64,000 bases of DNA from Luidia sarsii (taxonomy: Eukaryota > Echinodermata > Asteroidea > Paxillosida > Luidiidae): positions 17,496,968 through 17,560,967 of the forward strand of contig OX465102.1 of assembly GCA_949987565.1 (NCBI GenBank), given 5' to 3'. A program made the position numbers and the translations under genes. Shown here piece by piece: positions 1-9,309 of the stretch. A model generated the notes under the pieces. That model was not told the origin of the DNA, made no database searches, and was given only the letters and a program-made list of their open reading frames with translations. The first letter of the stretch is position 1, and every line of letters begins with the position of its first letter.

Positions 1-549
1 ACCACAACCAATGTGACACTTTGGAGTGCCTAGCCTATGGAGTGGTAATAATTAAAAGGTCAATAATAATGTCCAATTTGTGAAATGGACAATTACAATA
101 TATGCAGTAACATGATTTTGGGGAATGCTGTAAGTCCATTTTTAAGCAAATGGTTGTGCCAGACAATGTCTACATAATTAAGAGGTGGTTCATTTTAGAT
201 TTAGATTTTGTGACATGACACAGATTGACAGCCAATATTATTATTACTATACCTTAAACTAGCTAGTAGTAACTAAATTTAACCCTTGGTTTGACTGGCC
301 TGGGTTATTTGTACCCTTAAATTTGTCAAATTATTTGTTTTCAAAGTACACGTTATGCAAAATTTTTAGAATTATCAGTGACCCAAAGTACGCAAACCTT
401 ATAAGTGTATATAGTGCATGGAGGTTTTGATCCTAGCAGGATCTTTTTCAAAGCTTGTGGCAATTGCTTAAATACTGCCATATTATGCGTTTGGACCCAC
501 TAATGGCGATAATTCCTTAATGTTCTTAAATCCTCATTTTTTTTCCCAG
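1..549. other. Intron or upstream part of the TNFR-like gene
   Basis: AT-rich, no coding exon seen. Around 420-455 there is one degenerate copy of the GATCCTAGCAGG Penelope-like end motif (GGTTTTGATCCTAGCAGG). Confidence 0.5.
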
Positions 550-672
550 GTTACGGATGGTGCCCAAAACGTGTGCCCAAATCTAAATAATGGAACTACC
601 AGGTATTTCAACGCATCAGACAACATGTGCCACTCTTGCCCAAAATGCATAAAAGGATTGGAGTTATCTGAG
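550..672 (+). CDS. TNFR exon A (cysteine-rich repeat)
   Basis: The acceptor is a T-rich tract ending in CAG at 549 and the donor is GAG|GTCAGC at 672. The 41 codons are read in phase 0 and include C-x(21)-CHSCPKC, a TNFR cysteine-rich repeat pattern. It joins an upstream exon that lies outside the window. Confidence 0.75.
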
Positions 673-3600
673 GTCAGCCATAGCATATCTTGACTCCTCA
701 TGTTTTTGTTCTCCTTTTCTGACAAATGTAGAAGGTGGTGGCAATGCCATGTCTCACTGAGATGAGCAACAACCTGACAGAACAGACAAACAAATGTAGA
801 AGGTGGTGGCAATGCCATGTCTCACTGAGATGAGCAACAACCTGACAGAACAGACAAACAAATGTAGAAGGTGGTGGCAATGCCATGTCTCACTGAGATG
901 AGCAACAACCTGACAGAACAGACAAACAAATGTCGAAGGTTGTGGCAATGCCATGTCTCACTGAGATGAGCAACCACCTGACAGAACAGACAGACAAATG
1001 TAGAAGGTGGTGGCAATGCCATGTCTCACTGAGATGAGCAACAACCTGACAGAACAGACAAACAAATGTAGAAGGTGGTGGCAATGCCATGTCTCACTGA
1101 GATGAGCAACAACCTGACAGAACAGACAAACAAATGTCGAAGGTTGTGGCAATGCCATGTCTCACTGAGATGAGCAACCACCTGACAGAACAGACAGACA
1201 AATGTACAGGTGTAGAAGGTGGTGGCAATGCCATGTCTCACTGAGATGAGCAACCACCTGATAGAACAGACAGACAAATGTAGAAGGTGGTGGCAATGCC
1301 ATGTCTCACTGAGATGAGCAACCACCTGACAGAACAGACAGACAAATGTAGAAGGTGGTGGCAATGCCATGTCTCACTGAGATGAGCAACCACCTGACAG
1401 AACAGACAGACAAATGTAGGTGGTGGCAATGCCATGTCACCAGCTAATTGGTGGTCAAGTGGTTAAGATATCTCTTTTTGAATAGCATCCTCCTCAATAC
1501 AAAATCATAACTTATTAACAACTATAATGAAACATGTTAGCCACCACCATACAGATTCAAACCCACCACATAACCTCGACCAGTTAGATAGTCCAGTAGT
1601 GAAGATGTCTGCCATGCGAAACAGGAGTTGCAGACCATGTTTGATTTCCACCCAAGCTGCCTGTATTTTGAAATAATAAGTTCCTGAAGCATGAACGTAA
1701 ATACTGGTAGTCAGTTTTTGATGAGCAAATTGTTATATTTTTTACAACAGGCATGTGGTGATGGCTTGGGAATTAATGCCACATGCCAGGCATGTAAGAG
1801 CGGTTATTTCTTTGACCTGGACGATTGGAAAACATGCTTCCCATGCCGCACCTGTGATAACACTATGAACGACGCTATTCTCTGTACAAGCATCACAGAT
1901 CGCAAATGTGGCCCATGCAAGCCAGGGTGAGTACGGTACATGAATAACTCATAACAAATCAGTAACAATGAAATTTGAAGAAAGTATTTGTGGCCTGAAA
2001 CAATTATTATCCCTTAGGTAGTCTTGTGCCTCAAGGGAGACTTACAATGTAGTAACTGTGGATGATTTAGCTCTTGCAAGTTTTCATGATAGAGAAAGGT
2101 ATGCACACACAAAATGTTTGATAATATCTAGCTCAGACTCCCCAGAAGTACCGGTAGACAGTATCAAGGCATTGACTTTAGCATGAAATACCAAAATCTG
2201 TGCAAAAAAGTACCGAAATCTGAACATAAATGTACCAAAAAAGTGTAGGCACCTTATCCATGCAAAGTCCAAGGTTTAAAGTTCCATGTGATTTTTTTGT
2301 CTTTATTGTCCATTGATAGATACTTTCGTTATAATGAAGATGACGACCACTGTGTGAGCTGTAATTATGAAAAGAACAGCGATCAATACCCAGATTGTCT
2401 GCGAACACCCTCCACTGCAGCATATGAGGAGATACATGTACAAGTACCAACCACACCAGGGGATGGGATGAGTTCACAGGAATCAGATAGGCTTAATCAT
2501 TGGATAAAAACCTTAATCGGGTTTATAATAGGGATAGGGATATTGATTTTCGTAGTACTTGTATCATTTACCCTATACTTCAAAGCATCCAAAATAAAAA
2601 AACTCTTGAGTTGGGGTTCAAGGGGTCAACCTAATCAGCCAGCTAGCAGCAATCCAGCACCTCAAGAGATCCCAGAAGTACTTGTGCACATGCTACCCAG
2701 TAAAAGAACAGGTACAAAGTGGAAAGAAACTGATAATGTAAAATATTGATTGTCTTTAGATGAAATGCAAAGATTCCCCATGCTTATCAATTATTTCAAT
2801 TTAACATTGCTTATTATAACAGGAGTTTAATGTCACTGGTTTTGAATAAAGAATGTACTGGGCTTATTGTGTGACCCATTGCAGTTGAAGCTGAACACCA
2901 ACAAGGTGTCCCGATTCCTGATGATGGAATGCGGAATGGAGTGGTGCCTGGAGGAATGGACAATCAGGAAGAAGAGGGATCCCAAAATGACAGTGATGAC
3001 AATATGGCCCATGAACAAATAGTCATTGATGAAAGTGAGGTACATAGTCAAGAACTTAACAAGAAGCACCAACTGACAATTCTCCTCATCCACTTGATTT
3101 AAGCCAGCCATGATTTAATTTATTTCCATTTTGAAAACCCAGTATCAGGCCTTACGTGCCAAAAAGCTGTAAAACTTGTGCATGCATTCTACCCGTGCAT
3201 TGTAATTCAAAACCATATTATTCCTTAAGACATTCTTTTCTTCCGTTCAACCAGGCCATACCATTAGATTTACTTGATTCATGGTGAATTGAAGTGGGGC
3301 ATAATTATGTCTGAGCCCAGTTGCATGTAACTTCTGTCAGGGATTATTGAGTTATTTTGAAAGAAATTTAGCATCGATACTGTTAATTATAAGAACCTGA
3401 CAATGTATCTTTTTTTATTCACTAAATTTGTGTGACTATCTTTAGGGATGCAGTGCAAGTGCACAAGTATTCAAGAAAAACCTGGAAAAGGCAATCGCGA
3501 TTACTTCCAAGGGTAAGCATTTATTTCAGTCAAATTAAAATGAGGAAATATACATGCATTATGAACAGTAGGACCTAAGGCTATTGTTTACCTAAGGCTA

Positions 3601-4363
3601 ATGTTTACATTGTGTTATCATATTCTTTGTTTTTCCTCAGCTCTATAACTTACAAAATTGAATTTCTACAATACATAGGCTTAATTAATTTGTTTTAATT
3701 TTGAAACATGGCTAAGACAATGTAATGGTTAAAGGAAAAATGCTTCTGAATGTCATCCCACCCCAGGAAAGTTGGATATTTGGAAAGGTTGACATTTAAG
3801 AGGCTGGGTAGCTCAGATGGGAGAGTACTCAGAGTACCAGTATGAAAAAACAGAGGTCTCCGGTTCAAGTCCCGGTCCAGTTATCTTTGCCATTTTTCAA
3901 ATTTGTTCAAAAGTTCCCAGTCAGTTTATCCTTTACTTGTCCACCTTAAATTAGATTTGGTTGCTGCATGTTTAAAGTTGTTCCTTTTCAATATTTTATG
4001 CTCTTGTGTTCAGATCCCCTTGGTGACATGTCCGTAGATGACATCGAACTCCTGAATCATTTATTACATGACAAGCCACAATCGGTTGAAAGTAATTCAC
4101 GGAGGAGGTTCAACTATGTCAGTTTGGCCAAGTTGTATGGTATTGATAAATGTACTAGGATGCTATTTGAAAGTGCTGAGCAGGTCATTAGCCACATCAG
4201 CAACTGTGACAAAAATCACCCAACTGTTGCCAATTTCTTGGAAAAATTGTCCAAAAGTGAAAGATGCAATGTGGTGGTTGGAAAACTTGTCAATAACATC
4301 CTCGCCAGAAACAGCGCATTAAATCAACAGACTGATCATCATCATTCTTTTCAGGATAAATAG
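550..4363 (+). CDS. TNF-receptor superfamily death receptor (3' part of gene, 6 exons)
   Basis: Six exons with GT/AG borders and compatible phases: 550-672, 1751-1926, 2320-2711, 2885-3039, 3446-3512, 4014-4363. The product is a type I membrane receptor. Cysteine-rich repeats come first (motifs such as CHSCPKC, CQACKSGYFF, CFPCRTC, CGPCKPG, CVSCNY). Then come a hydrophobic helix (around GFIIGIGILIFVVLVSF), a basic KASKIKK stop-transfer, a polar acidic linker and a death domain (from NYVSLAKLYGID to CNVVVGKLVNNI). Known family role: ligand-triggered signalling through death-domain adaptors. The death domain is closest in style to NGFR/EDAR-type receptors, but I cannot assign an orthologue. Start codon, signal peptide and first cysteine repeats are outside the window. 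The last codons and stop derive from a retroelement insertion (4353-4475). Confidence 0.85.
721..1437. repeat. 68-bp tandem repeat (about 10.5 units) in TNFR intron
   Basis: The unit contains GTAGAAGGTGGTGGCAATGC and TGTCTCACTGAGATGAGCAA and repeats every 68 bp. Units differ by a few bases (GTAGAAGG or GTCGAAGG, CAACAACC or CAACCACC), and one has a 12-bp insertion near 1206. It lies wholly in the intron between exons A and B. Overlapping minus-strand ORFs of about 66 aa over this stretch are products of the repeat period and not genes. Confidence 0.95.
1751..1926 (+). CDS. TNFR exon B (cysteine-rich repeats)
   Basis: The acceptor is ACAACAG at 1750 and the donor is CCAGG|GTGAGT. Ten cysteines in 58 codons, with motifs ACGDGLG, CQACKSGYFFD and CFPCRTC, match two consecutive TNFR-type cysteine-rich modules. 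It ends in phase 2 and continues as G-Y-F in the next exon. Confidence 0.85.
2320..2711 (+). CDS. TNFR exon C (last cysteine repeat, stalk, transmembrane helix)
   Basis: The acceptor is TTGATAG at 2319 and the donor is ACAG|GTACAA. It encodes the end of the last cysteine repeat (HCVSCNY, YPDCLRT), a Ser/Thr/Pro-rich stalk (VQVPTTPGDG), a transmembrane helix of about 22 residues starting near LIGFIIGIG, and a basic juxtamembrane segment. Confidence 0.85.
2885..3039 (+). CDS. TNFR exon D (acidic cytoplasmic linker)
   Basis: The acceptor is CATTGCAG at 2884 and the donor is GTGAG|GTACAT. It is in phase with exons C and E and encodes a Glu/Asp/Asn-rich linker without recognisable domain. Confidence 0.7.
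3446..3512 (+). CDS. TNFR exon E (short linker exon)
   Basis: A 67-bp exon with acceptor ATCTTTAG at 3445 and donor CCAAGG|GTAAGC. It encodes 22 codons rich in Ala and Lys (SAQVFKKNLEKAIAITSK) and preserves phase into the death-domain exon. Confidence 0.65.
3740..3935 (+). mobile_element. tRNA-derived SINE copy (TNFR intron)
   Basis: It has a tRNA-like region with box A (TAGCTCAGATGG, from 3826) and box B (GGTTCAAGTCC, from 3862). The family's 5' region precedes it, degenerate here. After it comes the family's 3' tail (TTTGCCATTTTTCAAATTTG, then TTCAAAAGTTCCCAGTCAG). It is not a functional tRNA because the acceptor and anticodon stems do not close. Confidence 0.75.
4014..4363 (+). CDS. TNFR exon F (death domain and stop)
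   Basis: The acceptor is TGTGTTCAG at 4013. The helix pattern DIELLNHLL, NYVSLAKLYGID, VISHISNC, TVANFLEKLSKSERCNVVVGKL fits a death domain. The reading frame runs into the repeat insertion at 4353 and stops at TAG 4361-4363 inside it. Confidence 0.8.
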
Positions 4364-4475
4364 GTTTGCAGAGACACCATGTAAATTCTCTTTTGTGAGT
4401 AAGTGTGGTTCTGAAAAGAACCGGAGGAACTCGACGTTTCGAACAGTATACCCTGCTCGTCTTCTCCTTCAAATC
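4353..4475 (+). mobile_element. Short Penelope-like (family B) insertion in the TNFR last exon
   Basis: This 123-bp copy of the dispersed family GGATAAATAGGTTTGCGG...GGTTCTGAAAAGAACC...ACGTTTCGAACAGTATA...CTCGTCTTC is flanked by identical 14-bp direct repeats TCATCATTCTTTTC (4339-4352 and 4476-4489). It contributes the last three codons and the TAG stop of the receptor. Other copies are at 5231, 19636, 25914, 31000, 36129 and 63615. Confidence 0.8.
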
Positions 4476-4739
4476 TCATCATTCTTTTCCTTATCCCTAA
4501 CAATACACATAGGCCTACCTTCATCAAATTCTTTTCATTTCCAACTTCTGAGGCTTATTTTTAGGCAACAAACTTCATCGGAATCACTGAAAGCAAATCT
4601 TATTTTTGTTCATCTTTCACTACAAGAAGACGGATATAAAACATTTCATGGGAACTTCCCATCTCCTGAGTTCAAACATGATGAGGTTCGATTGAGAATG
4701 TCTTCTTAGTAGTTTAGATCAACGTATTTTAGAAGTGGC

Positions 4740-5190
4740 TTGAGGGGCAGTGGGCAGAGGAAACTCTGTACGGGATTTGGACAACCCCGCCCTCCACGAG
4801 TCTTCTGCTGCCTTGCAGGTCAGGTTTTGGTCAACTGAAGGCTAGGGTGTTGATTCGGCACCTTACAATGGGCGTATGAACTTCCTTGATGAAGTCACCG
4901 TCCAAGGGCGGAAGGGTTACAAAACAACCCAACGGCCACGAGTCCAGGACCAAAGCGAGCCACAATTATTGTGAGCAATCAACTGTGGTCAACAGCCTGG
5001 AGAGGGTTGACTCCACCAGGCTTTTTGCCCCAGATTCACCTAATGAATGAAGAAATGTCTGGAATTGCCCAAACATCTGGGACACTGTCAAGAGAAGACA
5101 AGAATATTGCACTCGGCTCTAAGATCAGACTGATGTGCTCCCTGCTCTATCAGACTATGGGACAAATGAATGAAATGAAATGAATGATGT
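4740..5190 (+). mobile_element. Decayed LINE reverse-transcriptase fragment
   Basis: Near 5090-5150 the frame reads REDKNIALGSKIRLMCSLLYQ, which resembles the DKNISL-SKIRLMRSL segment near the C-terminal end of non-LTR reverse transcriptases. A TGAATGAATGAAATG-type 3' tail follows. The upstream part is too decayed to assign. RTE or CR1 type is possible. Confidence 0.4.
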
Positions 5191-5230
5191 GCTGTCATCA
5201 AAGGGCTACTGTTTTTTAATAAGATGGTGT

Positions 5231-5386
5231 CAAATGAGATTTGAAGGTTTGCATGGTGAGAATATCAGGATAAATAGGTTTGCGGACAGACCATGTAAAT
5301 TCTCTTTTGTGAGTAAGTGTGGTTCTGAAAAGAACCGGAGGAACTCGACGTTTCGAACAGTATACTCTGCTCATCTTCAGGAGAAA
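5231..5386 (+). mobile_element. Penelope-like family B single arm
   Basis: Longer copy of the family: AATGAGATTTGAAGGTTTGC, then AGGATAAATAGGTTTGCGG, the hairpin GGTTCTGAAAAGAACC, GACGTTTCGAACAGTATAC and CTTCAGGAG. Confidence 0.8.
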
Positions 5387-5721
5387 GGTGATAGTGTCCT
5401 TGGGTCTTTTGGAATGTGATAAGAACATCTCTGGCACAGTACAGCATGTGAATTAGTTATCCTTTCCAGCTTGTAACTTAAACCCAGAAAGTGTTTTCTC
5501 CATTCTGAATACTTGGACACAAACAACAGCCTGCTTGTTGCATGCTTGGACTGTTAGTCAGTCTTTTGTCATAACTGTAAATATTAATAATAAGTATGTA
5601 TCAAATAGCACCTTATTGCTTTCCAAACGTACATTAACTGAAACAGGTAACAGTAATTTGGCATGTTAATGGAATTGGCAGTTTTTTGATAATTAGCATA
5701 ATAGTTTATTTTCTGTCTTAA

Positions 5722-6078
5722 AGCCCCTACACAACATTGGTAAGATCGATAAACATAAAAAATCACAGATTTACATGAAACTTATACATTTTGAAGATGG
5801 TTATAGTAGAAACCTCGCACTGAAATATTTCTGCCTAAAATGTTGTATTTTGGGAGAAATGAGTAAAAGAAATTGTTTACGTCTCACCGATATCTAAACT
5901 ATTTTACCGAACAGTACGGCGTTGAATGCTGTATTTTCGCGAACAAATGAAGCGGTTTTCACGATGTTCTCGAGACTCATTTGGCAGACTGAGCTGAAAT
6001 TTTCACAGGTGTCCTATTTCATGCATACATATACTGTAGATGCTATTCTTTGACCTTGACCAATGTTGTGTAGGGGCT
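5722..6078. mobile_element. TTAA-flanked MITE (piggyBac/Kolobok-type target site)
   Basis: The terminal inverted repeats are AGCCCCTACACAACATTGGT and its complement at 6059-6078. TTAA is duplicated at 5718-5721 and 6079-6082. There is no coding capacity in the 357 bp. The related segment at 7106-7245 carries the same flanks with a single TTAA and no insertion, which confirms both ends. Other copies: 24678-25508 and a truncated one at 29538. Confidence 0.9.
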
Positions 6079-6479
6079 TTAAGTAACGTAACATGCTTTT
6101 CTCATTCTAGATACATTGTACATTCTAGTCTCATTCGTCTGTATTAGATTGCATAGGACAAAATGGTGTTGTGTTCAAAATGTTAACAAAATTGCATATT
6201 ACTGTACTTGCTAATTAGTGTCATTGATTATCACTGGATCAGTCATAACAAGATCATCCTAAAATTGCACTTGTCTCATCACCAAGTTACTTTGTGCTTT
6301 AAATGAATGGGGACTCAATTGAATGTCTGAAAGGGAATTATGCTTGTCTACTGATTGTGAAGTGCTTAATGCTATGGGTTAATGTGCAGGCTTTAAAGCT
6401 GCTGTCAAGGGCAATTAAGGCCGGAGAAGCCATACTGTGGTAACAACCCTAACCCCCTATAGGCTCTTTCACTAGGAAG

Positions 6480-6910
6480 CATACCTAACCCAACAAAATC
6501 CAACATTTGGGCAGAAATTAGGAACCCATTGTACCTAACCTCACAGAATCCAACAGTCTGCACGTGTTGGATTTTGTTAGGTTGGATAATGTGTATTATG
6601 CATTGTTGCATGTCCCCAACCCAACAAAATGCCACAATGTGTAGGTATGCTGTGGCATGTTCTGCATGGTCAGGTGTTGGAGTGTGTAGCAGTGCACTAC
6701 ACTGCTTTCGTGGGTGAGTTTACTTTACCCACGTGCTCTTGGTCATTTTCTGGTCAGGTGTTGGAGTGTGTGGCAGTGTACTGACCATTAGTACCTAATC
6801 CAACAAACTCCAATAGTGTCTCCCTGGACCATTGGTACCTAATCCAACAAACTCCAACAAAATTCAGCAGCAGTATGCTATCCTTGGGGTACCTAATCCA
6901 ACAAATTCAA
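6480..6910. repeat. Degenerate repeats of ACCTAATCCAACAAACTCCAA
   Basis: At least six imperfect copies of CCTAAYCCAACAAA(A/C)TCCAAC, in both orientations, with GGTCAGGTGTTGGAGTGTGT present twice. No coding content. Confidence 0.6.
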
Positions 6911-7105
6911 ACAATCTATTTGGCCAAATGAATATAGCCTGAATACAGCATAGCTTTATAGACTAGACCAGTACTTGCATTCCAAAGAAATCATGTCAAA
7001 CAGTCAGTTAACATAATTATTAAATGTTACCATCATGAACTATGATTTGTGTTTGCAAGGAAAATGCCATGTACGATCAAAGTAAAGAAATAGCCACTTG
7101 TTTTG

Positions 7106-7245
7106 CTAATTAGCATAATGGTTTATTATCTGTCTTAAGTAACTTTATCCATGTTTTTCTCATTCTAGATACAAGCACTGTAAGGTACATGTAGTCTGTA
7201 TTAGTTTGCATATTATCAGTATTTTGAGACAAAATGGTGTTATAA
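7106..7245. repeat. Duplicate of 5690-5721 + 6079-6180 lacking the MITE (empty site)
   Basis: Both stretches share AATTAGCATAATRGTTTATT, CTGTCTTAAGTAAC, TTTCTCATTCTAGATACA, GTCTGTATTAG and ACAAAATGGTGTT. In this copy CTGTC-TTAA-GTAAC (TTAA 7135-7138) is uninterrupted. Confidence 0.8.
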
Positions 7246-7249
7246 TGTA

Positions 7250-8720
7250 CTTTGGGTCTATCACATAAGCTACATGTACATGTATCCAGCTCTTCGATGG
7301 GCATTTCCCAAATGCATGTACAACGACATGTATTCAACTATTTTTAGTGATGGGTGTGGCATTAAACAATTCATGATGAATGATAAACTCACAGCTGCCG
7401 GAACAGGCAAGGTTGGAGCACTGTGCCCCCCCCCCCCCACTTTTAGTTTAGAAAATGATAAAATACCCTCAAATAAAAAAAACAGTAAGCCCATGCCCCC
7501 CCCCCCCCCACAAAAAAAAAAATCAAGTTTAGCGTCGTACCCTTTTTTGAAATAAGAAAGGAGGAACGGAGGGCCTTCTTTTTTTTCTTCTCTTTTTTTT
7601 CTTCAAAATGGCCGACCGACCCATTTATCCCAAACAACCGGCCAGGCTATTTTTCCAAGATGGCCGACAGTTTTTTCGTTTGTTAAATCAGCTGCAGTGG
7701 TACACACAGTGTCCATGAATACCCTGACAATCAAACTCTATGAAAAAGCCACATATGCTATTGCTACCTGATATGTGAATGTCTGATTCCATTAATATAG
7801 AATGTTCTTGTCTCTACTTTCTCTGATTTTATTAGTCACTGACTGGTTTAGTGTACCATGGTGGCTACATGTACACCATATAGAATTTCTAATGAAAGAA
7901 ACGCCTGTGTTACGCGAACTTACGGCCATAGATTAGGCCTTGGTACCCTCTAAAAGCTGATATGCCACCTGGATGGGACAAAACCCCCCTCCTTTTCTTT
8001 GTGCATACTCCAAAACCTACGAGTTTTGTGGCCCATTCATCAGCCTCATTTGCCTTTGGTGTCTCTGGATGGAATGTTGACCGGCCTCTTCGCAGAGACA
8101 CCGATCCGCACTACCTGCCAGCAGACTGCAGACGTGAATGGTCACCAGGGTCCAGGCCCCGTCGGATTTTGAGAATCCATTAGCCCTACGGGCCCCGTCG
8201 GATTTTGAGAACTTGTACGCAGCGACTGCTGCCGGTTCTGGACTGGGGCCAGGACCTGGCGGTGTCAGAGCCGCTGCGCTTGACGACGGCCCCTGCTGGA
8301 CGGCTGGGTCTTACACCACTCCCGCTGTGTCGAGTTGATGGCCCGTTTCTCCATTCCTGAGCCCCGAGTCAAATGTGCAACCCTTCTTTATACAGTATAC
8401 ACTATTTCCTTTAATTTGGCCAATTCAAGATCATTTACTCTAGTAATAGTAGTATAGTAATGGTTTTCCTTGGTGGTTATTTTGTGCGGTTACGTTTAAT
8501 TGTGTATTTTGCATTAATTTCATAATAAATATGTAATCTTCATTTCTTTTCATCAACTTCAAACTCTGGTAGAAGTCTCATTCTTGCTCCTTGCTGATAA
8601 GATTCTCAAACCTTTTATTTTAACCACTTTGTTAATCACACAAGTGTTTCATCGATTAATTTCTCTGTCATGTGACTTAATACAGCTTGGCTGTGTGCCC
8701 ATAATGTACAAAACTGTATG
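7250..8720. other. Intergenic stretch, no gene recognised
   Basis: Contains poly-C and poly-A runs (7425-7520). A GC-richer segment at 7960-8340 has short ORFs (73 and 66 aa) that resemble nothing I know and overlap in different frames. No splice pattern or domain supports a gene. Confidence 0.4.
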
Positions 8721-8726
8721 TACATG

Positions 8727-8866
8727 TAGTACGAATAACTTGGACCCGACAAGTCACCATTTTTTATCGAATTTTGAAATTTTGAGATTCGGGTGACACC
8801 CGAATCTAAAAATTTCAGAATTCGATAAAAAAGGGTGACTTGTCGGGTCCAAGTTACTCGTACTAC
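8727..8866. repeat. 140-bp near-perfect hairpin (foldback element)
   Basis: Two arms of about 70 bp: GTAGTACGAATAACTTGG and ACCCGACAAGTCACC on the left, with complementary GGGTGACTTGTCGGGTCCAA and GTTACTCGTACTAC on the right. The centre is GATTCGGGTGACACCCGAATC. A related end (AGGGTCCAAGTTACTCGGAC) recurs at about 9724. Confidence 0.85.
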
Positions 8867-8915
8867 ACCGCAAGAGGGTGGACAAATACCTAAATCAACA
8901 AAAGACCACCTATAC

Positions 8916-8976
8916 CATGGAGGAAGGAAAATATTTTCCTTCCTCTATGCCTATACCATGGAGGACTTCCTCCATG
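8916..8976. repeat. Two short palindromes of the CCATGGAGGAA type
   Basis: CATGGAGGAAGGAAAATA pairs with TATTTTCCTTCCTCTATG, and CATGGAGGA-CTTCCTCCATG pairs with itself. Both are preceded by CCTATAC. Similar palindromes are at 19369, 49645 and 60050-60115. Confidence 0.75.
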
Positions 8977-9164
8977 CCTATAGTACGTAGACTACCCCAG
9001 AACTGTGGGGTTCTACGTCGTCCGCTGCTCTCCCGACCGGAACCCCACAGATAACTATGTTTTTTTTCCATAGCCATAGGCTTCTGTGTAACGTTCACTA
9101 GTGCTGTGGCATAGGGATCAGCAGGTTCACCATGACTCATACTTCATAAAAAATCATAGTCATA

Positions 9165-9309
9165 CGCAGTGGCTGTTGTTACGGCAGTCGTGTGGTTCCC
9201 TGAATTGATTGTATTTCGTCAGCATTGCAGGCTGGTTGAACCAGTGTATTAGCTGATACAATCAAGTCATGGAACCACACGGCCGACTGCCGTAACTACA
9301 GCCACTGCG
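9165..9309. mobile_element. Foldback MITE, CGCAGTGGCTGTTGTTACGG ends, copy 1
   Basis: The inverted ends CGCAGTGGCTGTTGTTACGG... and ...CCGTAACTACAGCCACTGCG enclose a short internal region with CAGCATTGCAGGCTGGTTGA. No coding capacity. A second copy, with a clear target duplication, is at 27291-27473. Confidence 0.8.

Noticed and set aside
534..1435. Eight overlapping minus-strand ORFs of 62-114 aa
   Set aside because: They are the translated 68-bp satellite. Each begins one period further, and the sequence is intronic.
721..1437. CRISPR-like array
   Set aside because: Units are contiguous without unique spacers and the genome is eukaryotic. The same applies to the 43-bp array at 31950-32865.
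3826..3885. tRNA gene
   Set aside because: Boxes A and B are present, but the stems do not close and the sequence belongs to a dispersed SINE with a fixed tail.
7910..8338. Protein-like ORFs in a GC-richer patch
   Set aside because: Several frames look equally open, and there is no domain, splice site or repeat match.
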